Part shown: positions 1-10,904 of the stretch, piece after piece
How the letters are laid out: each line of letters opens with the position of its first letter
Position numbering within the stretch: position 1 is the stretch's first letter
Source: Solanum dulcamara
Lineage: Eukaryota; Streptophyta; Magnoliopsida; Solanales; Solanaceae
DNA length: 64,000 bases
NCBI RefSeq assembly: GCF_947179165.1
Contig: NC_077248.1
Span: 15,538,256 to 15,602,255, forward strand
Direction: 5' to 3'
The notes under the pieces: model-generated
What the model was told of the DNA's origin: nothing
What the model saw: the letters and a program-made list of their open reading frames with translations, nothing else
Databases searched by the model: none
Position numbers and translations under genes: made by a program

Positions 1-428
1 AAACTAATAAGTGATAGTTTAGGTACGAAACTTACACTTTTAATAGTTTAGGTATGAAACTAAAACAATAGGATAGTTTAATTATGTTTTTGACACTTTA
101 TCTCTTTCATTGTTTCAATTTGTATGAACAGTTTGGAATACGACATATCACAATTCTTAATTTTGATTTCCAATACAACTATACAAGTATAAATTTTTCG
201 ATTTTCAAAAAATAAAACTTATATATGAAAAGTAGTCCAAGTCAACATAAGTAATGATTTTTTTAAAAAAAATAAAATAAATTATTTAACTCGCCAAAAA
301 GAATCATCTTCACATATAATGACACAACGTTAGTAATGAAATACATGAGTTTTATACTTTATTTCTAATTTTGGAATGTGATAGACGCTATTCAAACCAA
401 TAACCCAAATTTTATAATAAATATACAG
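1..428. other. AT-rich intergenic DNA, no gene seen
   Basis: No coding signal or RNA gene is visible. The first 90 bases hold a short repeat of the form 'gtttaggtaygaaact' in two spaced copies, a pattern common in dispersed plant repeats. The stretch ends where the left LTR of a copia element begins at 429. Confidence 0.5.
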
Positions 429-1280
429 TGTTCGTAAATGAAGAAACTGAAAAAGATGAGAAGAAGTGAGATCTAAGAGAGATGAATTCTCATTTTCAAT
501 ATCCAGAAGTATTGAGTACAAAGAGTAGATGTGCTATATACAGGGGTGTATGCAGTGTTATATTTTTTAAAAAATATTTAAATATAGATATGTGAATTAT
601 ACTCAAAGTATCATATAATGTAAGATTGGATGCACCTCTCTAAATGAGGTTAAAAATTTGAATCTTATATCTATCTTATTTTATTTTTCTTTTTAAAATT
701 AGGTAACACCTCTCTAAGTGGTTGTTGGTAGTACTTTTTGCGCTAATAGTTTTTTATTTTACTTTAATCTTTCAAAATTTTTAATTTTGTCACATTGGAA
801 ATTGCTATTTTTTTCGCACTATAAAATTTGTATATAATTAAATCAAATTTGTATATTAAAACTAGTTGTACTATATGATATAACATACAGTCAATGGGTT
901 CAACTGATCACAATACATTCGGCATGAAATATAACTATATATATATATATAATAACTATTTGAAATAGATAAGAACTAGTTTTGGACCTATAATTTTAAC
1001 ATTTAACCGATTTTTAGTGATAAGAACCTAAATGTCAAACCGATCAAATTTATGTTTTAGATCCACCTTTTGTAATAGTATACCAATTCTCTCGAAATCT
1101 TGAATACGCCTCTTTCTATATATATATAGCTCTTCCTCTTAGTATCTTACTCTTTCTAACTAACAAATGTACAAGTTGTTATAACTACTAATGTACATTA
1201 CTTATCTATCTGGACTACTCTTAACAACCACTTAACAACCTAACTCTTTAATAGATTCTTCACATCTTCATATCACAACA
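429..1280 (-). repeat. 3' LTR of the copia element, split by an insertion
   Basis: Positions 429-540 and 1115-1280 match the right LTR at 8321-8591, both in the segment starting TGTTCGTAAATGAAG and in the segment ending TATCACAACA. The piece from 541 to 1114 has no counterpart in the right LTR and is a later insertion. On the minus strand the LTR begins TGTTGTGATATG and ends CGAACA, so it has TG and CA termini. Confidence 0.88.
541..1114. mobile_element. hAT-like non-autonomous element inserted in the copia LTR
   Basis: This 574-bp segment is absent from the sister LTR. It is flanked by near-identical 8-bp direct repeats, gctatata at 533-540 and tctatata at 1115-1122. Its ends form a weak inverted repeat: CAGGGGTGTAT on the left, and AAGAGGCGTAT when the right end is reverse-complemented (8 of 11 match). 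An 8-bp duplication with a CAGGG-type terminus is characteristic of hAT elements. There is no coding sequence inside. The insertion itself is secure from the LTR comparison, but the family call is an inference from short ends. Confidence 0.6.
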
Positions 1281-1299
1281 CCCACATTCAAGCTAGGTG

Positions 1300-4087
1300 G
1301 TGCAAAAATATTTAAAACTCTTAGCTTGAATAGAAGATGTTCATGTTGCAATCTAGACAATCCTTTTGTCAAGACATCAGCAGGTTGTCCTTGAGTAGGA
1401 AGGTAGTCTACTTTGATTAATTCTTCTAGCAGTCTTTCTCTTATGAAATGACATCAATTTTAATGTGTTTTGTCCTTTCTGGTACATTGAATTTGTTGCA
1501 ATTTGAGTAGCAGCCTTGCTATTACTATACACTTGTACTGATAATTGGACTTCAACATCTACTTCTTTTAGCATCCTAAGTAGTCATACTAACTCTGACA
1601 CAGTAGAAGTAGGACTCGTGTATTCATAGAATTATCAATTTTAATCATGTAGCCTGTAACAGACTTTCTGGTAAGTGGGCAAGAAGCCCAATCAAAATCA
1701 CAAAAAGCAGTAACCAATACATCTGAGCAACTAGACATCAGTAAGCATTGTACAAGCTATCTTTTTAGATATCTGATAACTTTTAATGCAGGATTCATGA
1801 GAACTTCTTTGGTTGCTGGAAGAACTAACTCAAAGTTTGAGTACTAAAGGATATGTTAGGTCTAGTCATGTTGAGATACAGTAACTTGCCTATTAATTTC
1901 TGATATATTGTCTGATCTACCAAAGGATTTTTTGAGTTTTTTTTATTTTTGTTCGTATGCTCATCATACTGTTTTGATACCTAGAAAATATTTTAGCTCA
2001 CTTAAATATTTCATCTTAAAGGCTTGTTACAGTGCTTTTTTTGTCTACTCTATTAACTTCAAATTACTTTTAGTAATCAACCTATCATCTACATACACAA
2101 GTACAATAATGATTCCTTCTTCTAATTTTCTGACGAACAAAGAATAGTCATATTAACTCTGCTTGGACTTGAGGTTAATGAGAGCTTCAGTAAATTAATG
2201 GTTTTACTTTTTTGGAGCTGTTTAAGCCCATAAAGTGACTTTGTCAGTTTGCACACCTTCTCATTTTGATTGATAAATTTGAGGCAGCTGCATTTAATCT
2301 TCTAAATCACCCCGCAAAAAGGAATTAAAAACATTCATATGATCTATATGTCAATTCCTTGAAGCTGCAAGGGACATTATGAATCTCACTGCCACTATTT
2401 TAGCAACAGGTGAAAAAGTCTCTTTATAGTCTATCACTTCTTGTTGGCTATACTCCTTAACAACCAATCTTACTTTGAACTTCTCTATTTCTCCTATTAA
2501 CTTATATTTTATCTTGTATATCCACCTACAACCTATATCTTTCTTTCCTTATGGCAAATCAATAATTTTTCAAGTTTTGCCATTCTCCCAAGCCTGAATT
2601 TCAATCTGCAGAGCATCCACCACCTTTTATTCTTGACAATCTCTAAATAAGTAGCAGGTTTCTTGAAATAGTAGAAATATAATACTGATAAGTGTGAGAA
2701 AGATGAGCATAACTCATGTTATTGCACATTGAATGCTGCACATCCTTATTTATGTTCAAAGAAATAAAATCCTTCATCCATATAGAAGTTTGTTTATTTC
2801 TAGTAAATCTTCTAGTATCAGTTAGTACTATATCCTCTTGAGGAACCTAAGTTGGCTCTTCATGTACCTCTTGTAACACATTCTCTTCACTTACATAATC
2901 AGGTTCAACATCTACTAGATGTTTCATATGTTCGATACCTGCATGATCATATTCAGCTTGAACCTCCTCTGACATACCAACCTCTTCATCACATCTGATT
3001 GACACAAGAGCTAGTGATTTAAGTCTTGAAACATCACACCTGATTTTTGTAGTGTATCTACAAACACATGTTGTACATAATTTTTCTTATGTTAAAAGGA
3101 AAACATATCCTCCTAAAGATTACATCTCTACTTATAAAGAATGATCTATTGGTTAGATCAAATAGTATATACCCCTTCTGTATTTTTGAATACCTCATAT
3201 AAACTGTAGACTTTGATCTTGGCATCATCTTGTCATGTTCAGTAAGATTTTTGGAAAAACATAAACAACTAAGTGTTCTTAAATGAGATGGCACTGGTTT
3301 TCTACCATACAACCTTTCGTGGGGAGTTTGATAGTTAACCACACTACTAGGCAATATATTAATGAGATAGGCTGCAGCTAGCACACAATGCCCCTAATAT
3401 CTCAACGATATTTTGATTGAAACCTTAATGTTGTTATCACCTCAAGAAAATGCCTATGTTTTCGCTCATCAACTTTATTTTACTGAGGAATATATGGACA
3501 AGACTTCTGATAAATTATTTTCAAATCTTTAAATAAATTATCAAATATTGAATTGACAAAATCTATGCCATTATCATACTTTGACATTTTGGTAATTTTT
3601 TCAAATTGATTCTTAACATACTGCAAAAACACTTGAGGAGAAACACAAACATCTGACTTATGTTTAAACAAAAGTAATCAATTCATTCTGAAATAATTAT
3701 CAATTATTGTAAAAAATATTTGCTACTATCAAAAGTGAGCGTATTATAAGCACCCCAAAGATCAACATGTATCAGTTAAAAATAACTACAACTTTTGATA
3801 CTGCTAGAAGGAAAAACAAGTCTTGTCTGTTTAGCGTGGAACAGAATAAACACGTGGAACAATACTTTGCTTATTCCTAGCAAATATCCTAGCAAGTATA
3901 TACTATAGGAGACACATATTCCAATCTTTGGTTCTACAACTCCATATCTGACTCCTTGATGTCTGAGTGCAGTTTATTAAAAACATCAAATGCATATTTT
4001 TTTTATCATTATCATTCCTCTGAGTTAATTGTTGTAACAAAAAATACAAACCTTCTCAATCTTACTAATTTCCTTTACCCTTTGTAA
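1300..4087 (-). pseudogene. copia pol remnant: integrase, reverse transcriptase, RNase H
   Basis: On the minus strand, 3384-3058 encodes the integrase C-terminal region typical of copia (AAAYLINILPSSVV, then GYILFDLTNRSFFISRDVIF). Around 2100-2065 the frame gives VYVDDRLITKSN, with the reverse transcriptase YVDD box at 2095-2084. At 1574-1377 lies an RNase H fragment (VYSNSKAATQIA), where the copia consensus expects a DS or DN pair. Frameshifts and stops interrupt every domain, so no product is expected. The upstream part of pol lies beyond the inserted LTR at 4088-5845. If that insertion is removed, the protein joins across the site apart from one lost base. Confidence 0.82.
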
Positions 4088-5845
4088 TGGCATGTCCTCG
4101 TTGTTAAGAATAAGCCAATAGGGAAGGAATTCGGGTTAGAAAATTTCGGGTAGTAACTTCGCAAAATTTGAGCCTAGGCCAGACTTGAACAAATTTTGTG
4201 TTAGGTGAGGTGTAGAGTGACTTTGTGATAGGTAGAGGATCGAATCGGCAATCTAATCTAGCTAATATCTAAGGCGATACAGAGCCTTTACGACTTTACG
4301 GAATCACATTTTGGTGAGTAAAACTTTTAAAATTGAATTTGGCGTGAAGGGTATGATTTAAGACGCTATGGGTTGAGGGTGTATTTTGAAACTGAGGTTT
4401 GGAGCTCAAGTTCCGAGCTGTCTATTTCCGTACAACCCGCCGGAGCAGGGCCGCCAGAGCAGGATAGTTCTGCTGTGACGGAAAAAATGAGACTTATTTG
4501 GAAAAAATCAGAATTTCCACTTTGTTCTTAAAGGACCAGAAATGAACTAGAGCGATTTTCTACTGGTTTCCACTTCATTTTGTGTCAAAGCTCTAAACTT
4601 GTAAATTATTTCCTGGAACCCATAATCTATGGTGGGTGATCTTGAGGGAGGATTTTGTCTTGAAACTAACGATGGAAAGTAGCCCACATGGGTTTGGCCT
4701 AGAATGAATATTGTGTTATAATTCATTTTAATTAGGACATTTTGTTGATCCTTTTTATGTATTTACTGTTTTAGACAAAGAACAAGCGGAATGAACCCGG
4801 AAAGGAAAAACTCCTGCACTTTAGAGTTGTTGAACCTCAAATTCGTGGTAGATGATGGTTGTGTCTTGTATGTGATTCATGCACTTGCTAAATTACTCCA
4901 TTGTATGCATATGTGTATATGAATAGGGAAACATGCTATGAATTATTTGAAATGATCACTTACTAGCCTGACTTGTGATAAACCTATTCTTGGTGACATG
5001 ATGGTTGACTATTGATTGTAAATGTGTCGGCTTTGTATGTTTGGATCGGATGTCACGTTCTGATATATTTTTGGATCGAGTGTCACGTACCGACACATAA
5101 TTGGATTTGGTGTCACGTTCTGACACAAACCTTGGATTGGGTGTCACTTTTCCACATATAAATAAGTGTTTGCAGGTCTCATGAGAAGACCCTTATGTAA
5201 AGTTGCATGATATTAAGATTGTTGAACTGTGATCTTGTTGAGTGCTGGTTGAGATAAAAATGGTTAAGTTTATTTTGTATATATGTGCTTACTATGTTGG
5301 GTTTACTTGTCCATGACTCGCTTACTGACTAACTGCGTGATCCTACCAATACACTGTTGATTTTGTGTACTGATACTACACTTACTCTGTCTTTGTTGAG
5401 TACAGAGCATATTCAATCAGTTGTGGAGAGACCTAACCTAGAAGATAGATAGTTGTTCGAGTTCAAGGGTGAGTCATTTCTTTTAGGCTACCGTGGACTC
5501 TCCATATCCTAATCCTTCTTCCGGAACTTAGATTTTTAAACACTTATTTACTTTTAATGACTTTTCTTTTGGGATTGCATTTCCTTTTCTTAGACTTGTT
5601 GGTTGCTATAGTTTTGGTATGATGATTTTCAGTTGCTAGGTATTTTCCCCATGTTTTGAATTGTTGATTAGACTTTGCTGAGTTTATAGAAACTTAGCCT
5701 TAATTTCTTAAATTAAGCTGCTTTTAGAATCTTTATACTTCTTATGTCTCGTGAATATTGATAATTGGACTATATTAATGATTCTTCCATCGAAGGGTTA
5801 GTGCGGGTGCCAATCACATTGGGTCGAGGTTGTGACACTTTTTCA
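4088..5845. mobile_element. Solo LTR-like insertion in copia pol
   Basis: A 1,758-bp segment begins TGGCATG and ends TTTTTCA. It is flanked on both sides by TTGTAA (4082-4087 and 5846-5851), which looks like a target-site duplication. Deleting the segment and one copy of TTGTAA rejoins the copia pol frame across the gap, so the boundaries are well supported. No coding sequence, internal primer site or second LTR is present. The TG...CA termini and a duplication of five to six bases suggest a solo LTR left by unequal recombination. The source family is not identified. Confidence 0.72.
5038..5160. repeat. Short degenerate tandem repeat, about 30-bp unit
   Basis: About four copies of a unit close to 'ttggatcgggtgtcacgttctgacac' follow each other with mutations. 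Each carries a GTCACGTNCNGACAC core, which is partly palindromic. The array lies inside the solo-LTR-like insertion. Small internal arrays of this kind are common in long plant LTRs. Confidence 0.7.
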
Positions 5846-5851
5846 TTGTAA

Positions 5852-6199
5852 AGCTCCTGAAAAATACAAAAATAAAGAAAGAAAGAGACTGAGCAACTTA
5901 GTTTCTTTCTGATTTTGCTTGCAGACATCATACTGTACTTGAATTCAGATATGTAAAAAATATTTGTAACTATACTTCTAGCTGATAAAGCACAAGAACC
6001 AACATGAGTCACTTGAATAGTACCACAATTTGGAAGATACATATGCTTAGAAACATCAAGTTTTGATATAGAACATTTAGTCAACATATCCAAGTTAGCA
6101 ATCATATGGTTTGTTGCACCAGTATCTATAATCCACACTTCACTATTTTCATAAACATGTAATGCTTTACCTGCAGTATTTGCAGTATTACAATTGTAA
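5852..6199 (-). pseudogene. copia protease region, remnant
   Basis: The minus-strand frame from 6138 reads MWIIDTGATNHM, containing the D-T-G-A triad of retroviral-type aspartic proteases in its usual copia context (WIIDTGATNHM). The next 80 residues continue as expected toward the integrase N-terminus (STKLSKSMM-like part, then FQELYNEK), where the solo LTR at 4088-5845 interrupts the gene. The protease would release gag and pol products in the cytoplasmic particle. This copy is cut off and not functional. Confidence 0.8.
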
Positions 6200-7262
6200 C
6201 AATTTCATTGTCTTTGCTCAAGCATTTTAAGAATATGATCACATTGATCCTTTGTGTATGTACGACCCTAAAGTAGTTGCTTGACATTCTTTTCAGCTGA
6301 GTAACTGATTTATTGCTATTGGAAATTTTAGCAGTAACTACACCAGTATCATTTTGATGATCAAGATTTCTCCCCTACCTGATACATGAACATCAGTGTT
6401 TATGCCATAAGAGAATTTAGCCTGAACTGATTCACTTTGTCCAAAATAATTATTTGCAGCATAGAAAAAATTGGCACCTTGAACCTTCTTTCTGAACTTG
6501 AACTCTAGTGGATAACATATAATCTTGTAGCAGAATTCCTTGCCTTGAGCTTTACATTTGCAGAAATCAGATACCTGTACAGAATATTTCTTAAACCTTT
6601 GATTCACTTTTGAACTACTATCAACTTTTGAGTACGTAGCAATAGAATCCAAGCCAACATAATTCAGTCTCATGAGACTAATGTTAGTAACAATAACCTT
6701 TTGACCTTTATCTCCTACTACTATAACATATGCATGATTAATAATTGGTAGTGGATTCATTATAAGAATTTGACTTCTTGCCGGATAATAAGATTCATTT
6801 AGTCCCATCAAAAGTTAATATAATTTTTCTATTCATATGAGCTATAAATTCTTAGGACTTATCAGAATTACAACAAGAAGATCGCACTAAAGCCTCAAAT
6901 TCATCCCACAAATTTTTGAGCCCGCTATAATAAACAAATATAGAGGCAGTACCCTACGGTAAGAAAACAATATTTTTGTGTAGACTATAGGTTCTTGACC
7001 CATCCGCTCTATTAAATTTTTTTTTCAAATTATTCTAGATATTCAAAGCACTAGGTGCAAATGCAATTTCACTAAGTAAGTTCTTAAAAACTGATTCATA
7101 AATTGGGACAATACAATAGCATTCACCCATTCCCATTGCCCCCACAATTCTTCTCTATACATTTCTTTCCTGCATGTTCCATCAATTAACCCTATCTTGT
7201 TCCTCCCTAAATTAGCTAGCTTAATCGATCAAGTCCATAGGGCGTAGTTCTCAATATCAAGC
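6200..7262 (-). pseudogene. copia gag remnant
   Basis: Minus-strand translation near 7262-7050 gives LDIENYALWT, then LANLGRNKIGLIDGTCRKEM and WGQWEWVNAIVLS. That is the N-terminal pattern of the plant copia capsid domain (UBN2 / Retrotran_gag type). Downstream, 6811-6338 keeps a 157-codon open stretch in a related frame that includes MGLNESYYPARSQILIMNPLP. Frameshifts separate these blocks. The normal product would be the particle capsid and nucleocapsid protein. No clear CCHC knuckle survives. Confidence 0.75.
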
Positions 7263-7423
7263 AATTGAAAAAAGATAATACTAATTCCACACACATCAGT
7301 AGGGCTAGAAAACAAAGGATGATTATAGTCAATACCTTGCCCCTGACACAAAATTGCCATTCAGAGGAGCACAATATTTTGACCATTGTTGAGATTCTGA
7401 GACAAATCTACCGCTACATTTTT

Positions 7424-7816
7424 GAGCCCGTTTGCATTGGTTTAAAAAAAAGTAATTTTTATGTGTGAAGTGCTTTTAGAATTTTGAAGTGCTGAAAGTT
7501 ATTTTTATAAATAACGAGTTGGGTGTTTGGATAAAAGTGCTTAAATGAGGAAAATGACGTGAATTTTAGGGTTAAAAGAATAAAAAGGGTATTTTGGGAA
7601 TTTAGTTAAAATATAAGGGATATAAAAGTAATTTCCATTGTCAAAGAAAATGACTTTAAGTACTTAGAAAAAAAAAAGTTAGGAATCCTAACTTTTCATT
7701 TTTAACTGACTTTAAGAACTTTATGGCTTAAAGTTAGCATTAGACAAACACGTCCAAAAGTTAAAAAGGGGCTTTAAGTTGATTTTGACCAACTTAAAGC
7801 CCATCCAAACGGGCTC
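7424..7816. mobile_element. MITE with GAGCCCGTTTG terminal inverted repeats
   Basis: The left end reads GAGCCCGTTTGCATTGG, and the right end reverse-complemented reads GAGCCCGTTTGGATGGG, an inverted repeat of at least 11 perfect bases with partial extension. The interior is AT-rich with self-complementary stretches (ttaggaatcctaa) and no coding. Length is 393 bp. The flanking bases do not give an unambiguous duplication (only TTT on both sides), so the superfamily is left open. It sits between the copia gag remnant and the primer-binding site. Confidence 0.75.
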
Positions 7817-7984
7817 TTTATTTGCCATCTTCAATATTTGATTGAGTTTCTTTCAAAACTTTGCCACGAAAGCAAAATTACACCAAGAATTAATTATTGA
7901 ATCTCCAAAATTCAGCTGAATCAACAACACCAAAATAAAATGCTGAATGCAAATTTCAATTTCAATGAGTTATCATCCGCAGGT

Positions 7985-8144
7985 AAAGTTGCTGCCATGT
8001 GACCAGGAGGTCACGGGTTCAATCCTTGAAAACAGCCTCTGGCAGAAATGCAAGATAAGGCTGCGTACAATAGACCCTTGTGGTCAGGCCCTTCTCCAGA
8101 CCCTGCGCATAGCGAGAGCTTTAGTGCACCGAGCTGCCCTTTTC
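7985..8144 (+). mobile_element. tRNA-derived SINE with 13-bp target-site duplication
   Basis: The body contains a tRNA-like head with a B-box-like motif (GGTTCAATCC) after GACCAGGAGGTCACG. The conserved tail block includes GCTGCGTACAATAGACCCTT and ends AGCTGCCCTTTTC. I recognise this as a SINE family widespread in Solanaceae and related to Au/TS-type SINEs. The direct repeat atcatccgcaggt flanks it at 7972-7984 and 8145-8157, as expected for target-primed reverse transcription. The 5' end appears slightly shortened. Transcription would be by RNA polymerase III. Confidence 0.85.
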
Positions 8145-8302
8145 ATCATCCGCAGGTCAACACCAGAAATCACACTTTAATGAGAATTGATCCCCAAAAA
8201 CAATAACCAACCAAACATTGTAAGCAAATTGTTGAATTTGTGAATCAATAACTCGATTCTTTGATTCTATGATCAAACTGCCTTTAACATGTAATCACTG
8301 TA

Positions 8303-8320
8303 AACCTGGTTCTGATATCA
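8303..8320 (-). other. Primer-binding site of the copia element
   Basis: The minus-strand sequence TGATATCAGAACCAGGTT directly follows the 5' LTR end. It matches the TGGTATCAGAGCCAGGTT pattern complementary to the 3' end of initiator tRNA-Met, with two substitutions. This fixes the element's orientation as minus. Confidence 0.85.
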
Positions 8321-8591
8321 TGTTCGTAAATGAAGAAACTGAAAAAGATGAGAAGAAGAGAGATCTAAGAGAGATGAATTCTCATTTTTAATATCAAGAA
8401 GTGTTGAGTATAAAGAGTAGATGTGCTATATATAACTCTTCCTCTCTGAAGCTAACTCTTTCTAACTAACAAATGAACAAGTTGTTATAACTAATAGTGT
8501 ACAATGACTTATGTACCCGTACTACTCTTAACAACCACTTAGCAACCTAATTAACTCCTTAACAAATTCTTCACATCATCATATCACAACA
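8321..8591 (-). repeat. 5' LTR of the copia element
   Basis: This 271-bp repeat matches the uninterrupted parts of the LTR at 429-1280. The first 110 bases (on the plus strand) differ by only a few substitutions, and the later half shows more differences, which fits an old insertion. It lacks the 574-bp insertion seen in its partner. Confidence 0.88.
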
Positions 8592-9040
8592 CAATACATG
8601 GTAATGAGCAATTTGATGACGAATTTGATAATTTAAAAAATGAAATCTTATAGAATTTTCTAGTATTGATTAATTTCTTATAAAGAGTGGATTAAATAAT
8701 TTTTCACTTCAAAATAAATTTGAATTTTTTTGTAAATATCAATGTATGAAATTATTTTACCATCTACTAACTTTTACAAAATTGAGATTATTATATTATA
8801 AGAATTTATAAACAAATATATTAATTTTAATCGTCAACATATTTTCTTAAAAAGATATTATCTACATCTTAGTTATCAATACATTAAATTATCAAGGTTA
8901 ACGGTAGCACCTCGCTGGTGCTTTCGGGCCAAGATTTGACTCATTTAATTCGAATAATTAGACCCGAAAGTAATAAAATGATTATTTACAAGCTTATTTA
9001 TGCTGGTTTTGTGGACCCCTAGCAAATCACATTACACACA
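8592..9040. other. AT-rich intergenic DNA, no gene seen
   Basis: No coding, RNA or clear repeat boundary is recognised. A palindrome-poor AT-rich tract follows the copia element and runs up to a MITE that begins at 9050. Confidence 0.45.
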
Positions 9041-9049
9041 TAGTAAATA

Positions 9050-9448
9050 GGAAAAATTACTAGAAAAACCACTTTTTAATAAATAATTATCAATTTTAGC
9101 GATACTTTTTATTTATTACCATTTATAGCAATATATAACAATATTATGATATATCTACTATGTATTAAAAGTGAATTATGCATGCAATATAAATGTATTA
9201 TAAGTGTTTTAAAATATATTATACTTGTTTGGTAAGAAATTGACACAATGTATTATAAATGTATTAAAGTATATGATAAATTAAGTATCCATGAATAAAA
9301 CTTGTATTATATAAGTTTTATAAATTATTCTCGCTAATATATATTAAAATTGTATTATAATTGCATTATAAATGTTCAATGAAAAAAAATATTATTGCTA
9401 TAAATAGTAAATATTTTCTTAATGTTGTACATTTAATGTAAATTTCCC
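9050..9448. mobile_element. Mutator-type MITE with 9-bp target-site duplication
   Basis: The segment is flanked by an exact 9-bp repeat, TAGTAAATA (9041-9049 and 9449-9457). Its ends are inverted and imperfect: GGAAAAATTAC on the left, and GGGAAATTTAC when the right end is reverse-complemented. The similarity extends inward through a TTTATAGCAATA block near both ends. A 9-bp duplication is the signature of Mutator-like elements. The 399-bp AT-rich interior has no coding capacity, so this is a non-autonomous copy. Confidence 0.75.
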
Positions 9449-9543
9449 TAGTAAATACTTGGGGCCCATTTTAGTTAGGTCTACATATTGCTCGTTTAAT
9501 TCCTTTAGCTTTATCCCTTCAACATATATTATGCTTCTTCTTT

Positions 9544-9731
9544 TTCTATTGGTTGTTCATTGGAGAAGTTTTGTAAAGTTCACAAAAATAAATGATAAGT
9601 TTACTATGTCATTTTTAATTTAATAGAATAATTTTAATATATTTCTATTGGTTGTTCATTTGAGAAGTTCACAAAAATAAATGATAATTTTATTATGTTA
9701 TTTTTAATAGAATAAATTTAATATATTTTTT
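9544..9731. repeat. Tandem duplication, about 98-bp unit, two copies
   Basis: The block starting ttctattggttgttcatt at 9544 recurs at 9642 with a small deletion and substitutions. Both copies include 'cacaaaaataaatgata'. No gene is involved. Local duplication by slippage or unequal exchange is the simplest explanation. Confidence 0.75.
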
Positions 9732-10438
9732 ACTATCTTTCTTCAACATGCCTGCTTCTTGGCATTTAATGTCAATTATGGAATATTTCTTTCATTTCAT
9801 TATTTTCATTTGTTTTTATTAATAATTCAGTGTAATTCATTGGTTCTAATTCCATTTCAAGGTTAACTTTTTTTATTTTGAAGACATAATTACCCTCTGG
9901 GGGATCTACAACAGAGGAGCTTGGGGTCCTTCCCTATGCTTAATTCTGAGCTTTAAATTTCAACATGCTTACTACTTTTTTTTTCCTTTCCATCACTTAA
10001 TGACCCACTTAGTAGCTTTCCACATTATCAATTTTTAGCTTTATCATTCTTCAATTTCAATTTATATTACTCACTTTTTTTAGTCAGTCTAAAAAAAGTC
10101 ATACTTTTATATTTGTAATGATTTAATTTTAAAATGTCCATTTTATTCATAATAAATGATTTATAGCACACAAATAATTATGACTTTTAAATCACAAATT
10201 TCAATTTTTTTTAATTTTTTAAACTTCATGTCAAATCAAACTACATCACATAAATTGAGGTCAGAAATAGGCATCTCTTCGCCGACGTACCTGCTTCTAG
10301 CCGAGGATTTTTAGGAAATTTTTATACTTTCTTCCTTCTCATTTTTTATCTTACTTTTCTTTTTAGTTTGTTACATATTTGAAAATTACGTAAAAAATAC
10401 TATAAATCACAATAATCAACAACTTAAAATATTTAAAG

Positions 10439-10439
<1 letters not shown>
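9732..10439. other. AT-rich intergenic DNA, no gene seen
   Basis: I see no protein or RNA gene. The end of this stretch contains the first copy of the motif 'actataaatcacaataatcaacaac', which recurs in the repeats at 10,600-10,870. Confidence 0.45.

Positions 10440-10474
<35 letters not shown>
10440..10474. repeat. (AC)n(AT)n microsatellite
   Basis: A compound dinucleotide run of about ten AC followed by about eight AT units. It abuts the 3' end of a SINE fragment read on the minus strand, so it may derive from the SINE tail. Confidence 0.85.
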
Positions 10475-10475
<1 letters not shown>

Positions 10476-10572
10476 AGGGCAGTCCGGTGCACTAAATCTC
10501 CCGCTATGCGCAGGGTCCGGGGAAGGGCCCGACCACAAGGGTCTATTGTACGCAACCTTACCTTGCATTTCT
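10475..10572 (-). mobile_element. 5'-truncated SINE fragment
   Basis: Reverse-complemented, this reads as the tail part of the SINE at 7985-8144: the tgcaaggtaaggttgcgtac block, then the GGGTCTATTG-complement region, and an end at CACCGGACTGCCCTT. The tRNA-like head is missing. Truncation from the 5' side is usual for retroposed copies. Differences from the other copy are scattered, so both are old, independent insertions. Confidence 0.8.
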
Positions 10573-10599
10573 ACATATATATATTGGATATATTATTGA

Positions 10600-10870
10600 C
10601 TCTCAAAATTCTATTAGTGCCACATAAATTGAGATAGAGAAAGTAACATATATTATTTTTAAATATTGTAAAAAATAATATAAATCACAATAATTAACAA
10701 CTTAAAATATTTAAAAGACATAAAAAATTGTTGACTGTTGAAATTCTACCTGTGCCATTTAAATTGGGACAGAGGGGTAATGTAGATTATTTTAAAAATT
10801 TAAAAATACTATAAATCACAATAATTAATAACTTAAATAAAAATTTGAATGACTCTCAAAATTTTATTTG
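10600..10870. repeat. Degenerate tandem repeat, unit about 115 bp
   Basis: Motifs recur in the same order: 'gactctcaaaattctatt', 'gtgccacataaattgagatag', 'actataaatcacaataattaacaact'. They appear at roughly 10,600, 10,730 and 10,850, with a related partial copy near 10,400. Unit boundaries are blurred by indels. No coding is seen. The last unit runs into the possible Helitron end at 10,905-10,938. Confidence 0.6.
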
Positions 10871-10904
10871 TGTCACATAAATTAAAATATCAGAAATAAT
10901 AATT

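Larger units (their letters stand above)
429..8591 (-). mobile_element. Degenerate Ty1/copia retrotransposon with nested insertions
   Basis: Two copies of one LTR (about 270 bp once insertions are discounted) bound this element. A primer-binding site complementary to initiator tRNA-Met lies inside the right LTR. The interior read on the minus strand gives gag, protease (IDTGATNHM), integrase (GYILFDLTNRSFFISRDVIF), reverse transcriptase (YVDD) and RNase H remnants, which is the copia order. All reading frames are broken. Later insertions sit at 541-1114, 4088-5845, 7424-7816 and about 7985-8144. An ATACA pentamer occurs near both outer ends but is offset by one or two bases, so the target-site duplication is not clean. 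Confidence 0.9.

Noticed and set aside
5036..5160. GTCACG...GACAC repeats as a regulatory cluster
   Set aside because: The copies are tandem, degenerate and inside a solo-LTR-like insertion far from any gene, so a plain tandem repeat is the simpler reading.
429..8591. ATACA as the target-site duplication of the first copia element
   Set aside because: The pentamer is present near both ends but is separated from the LTR termini by one base on the left and two on the right. It could be chance in AT-rich sequence.
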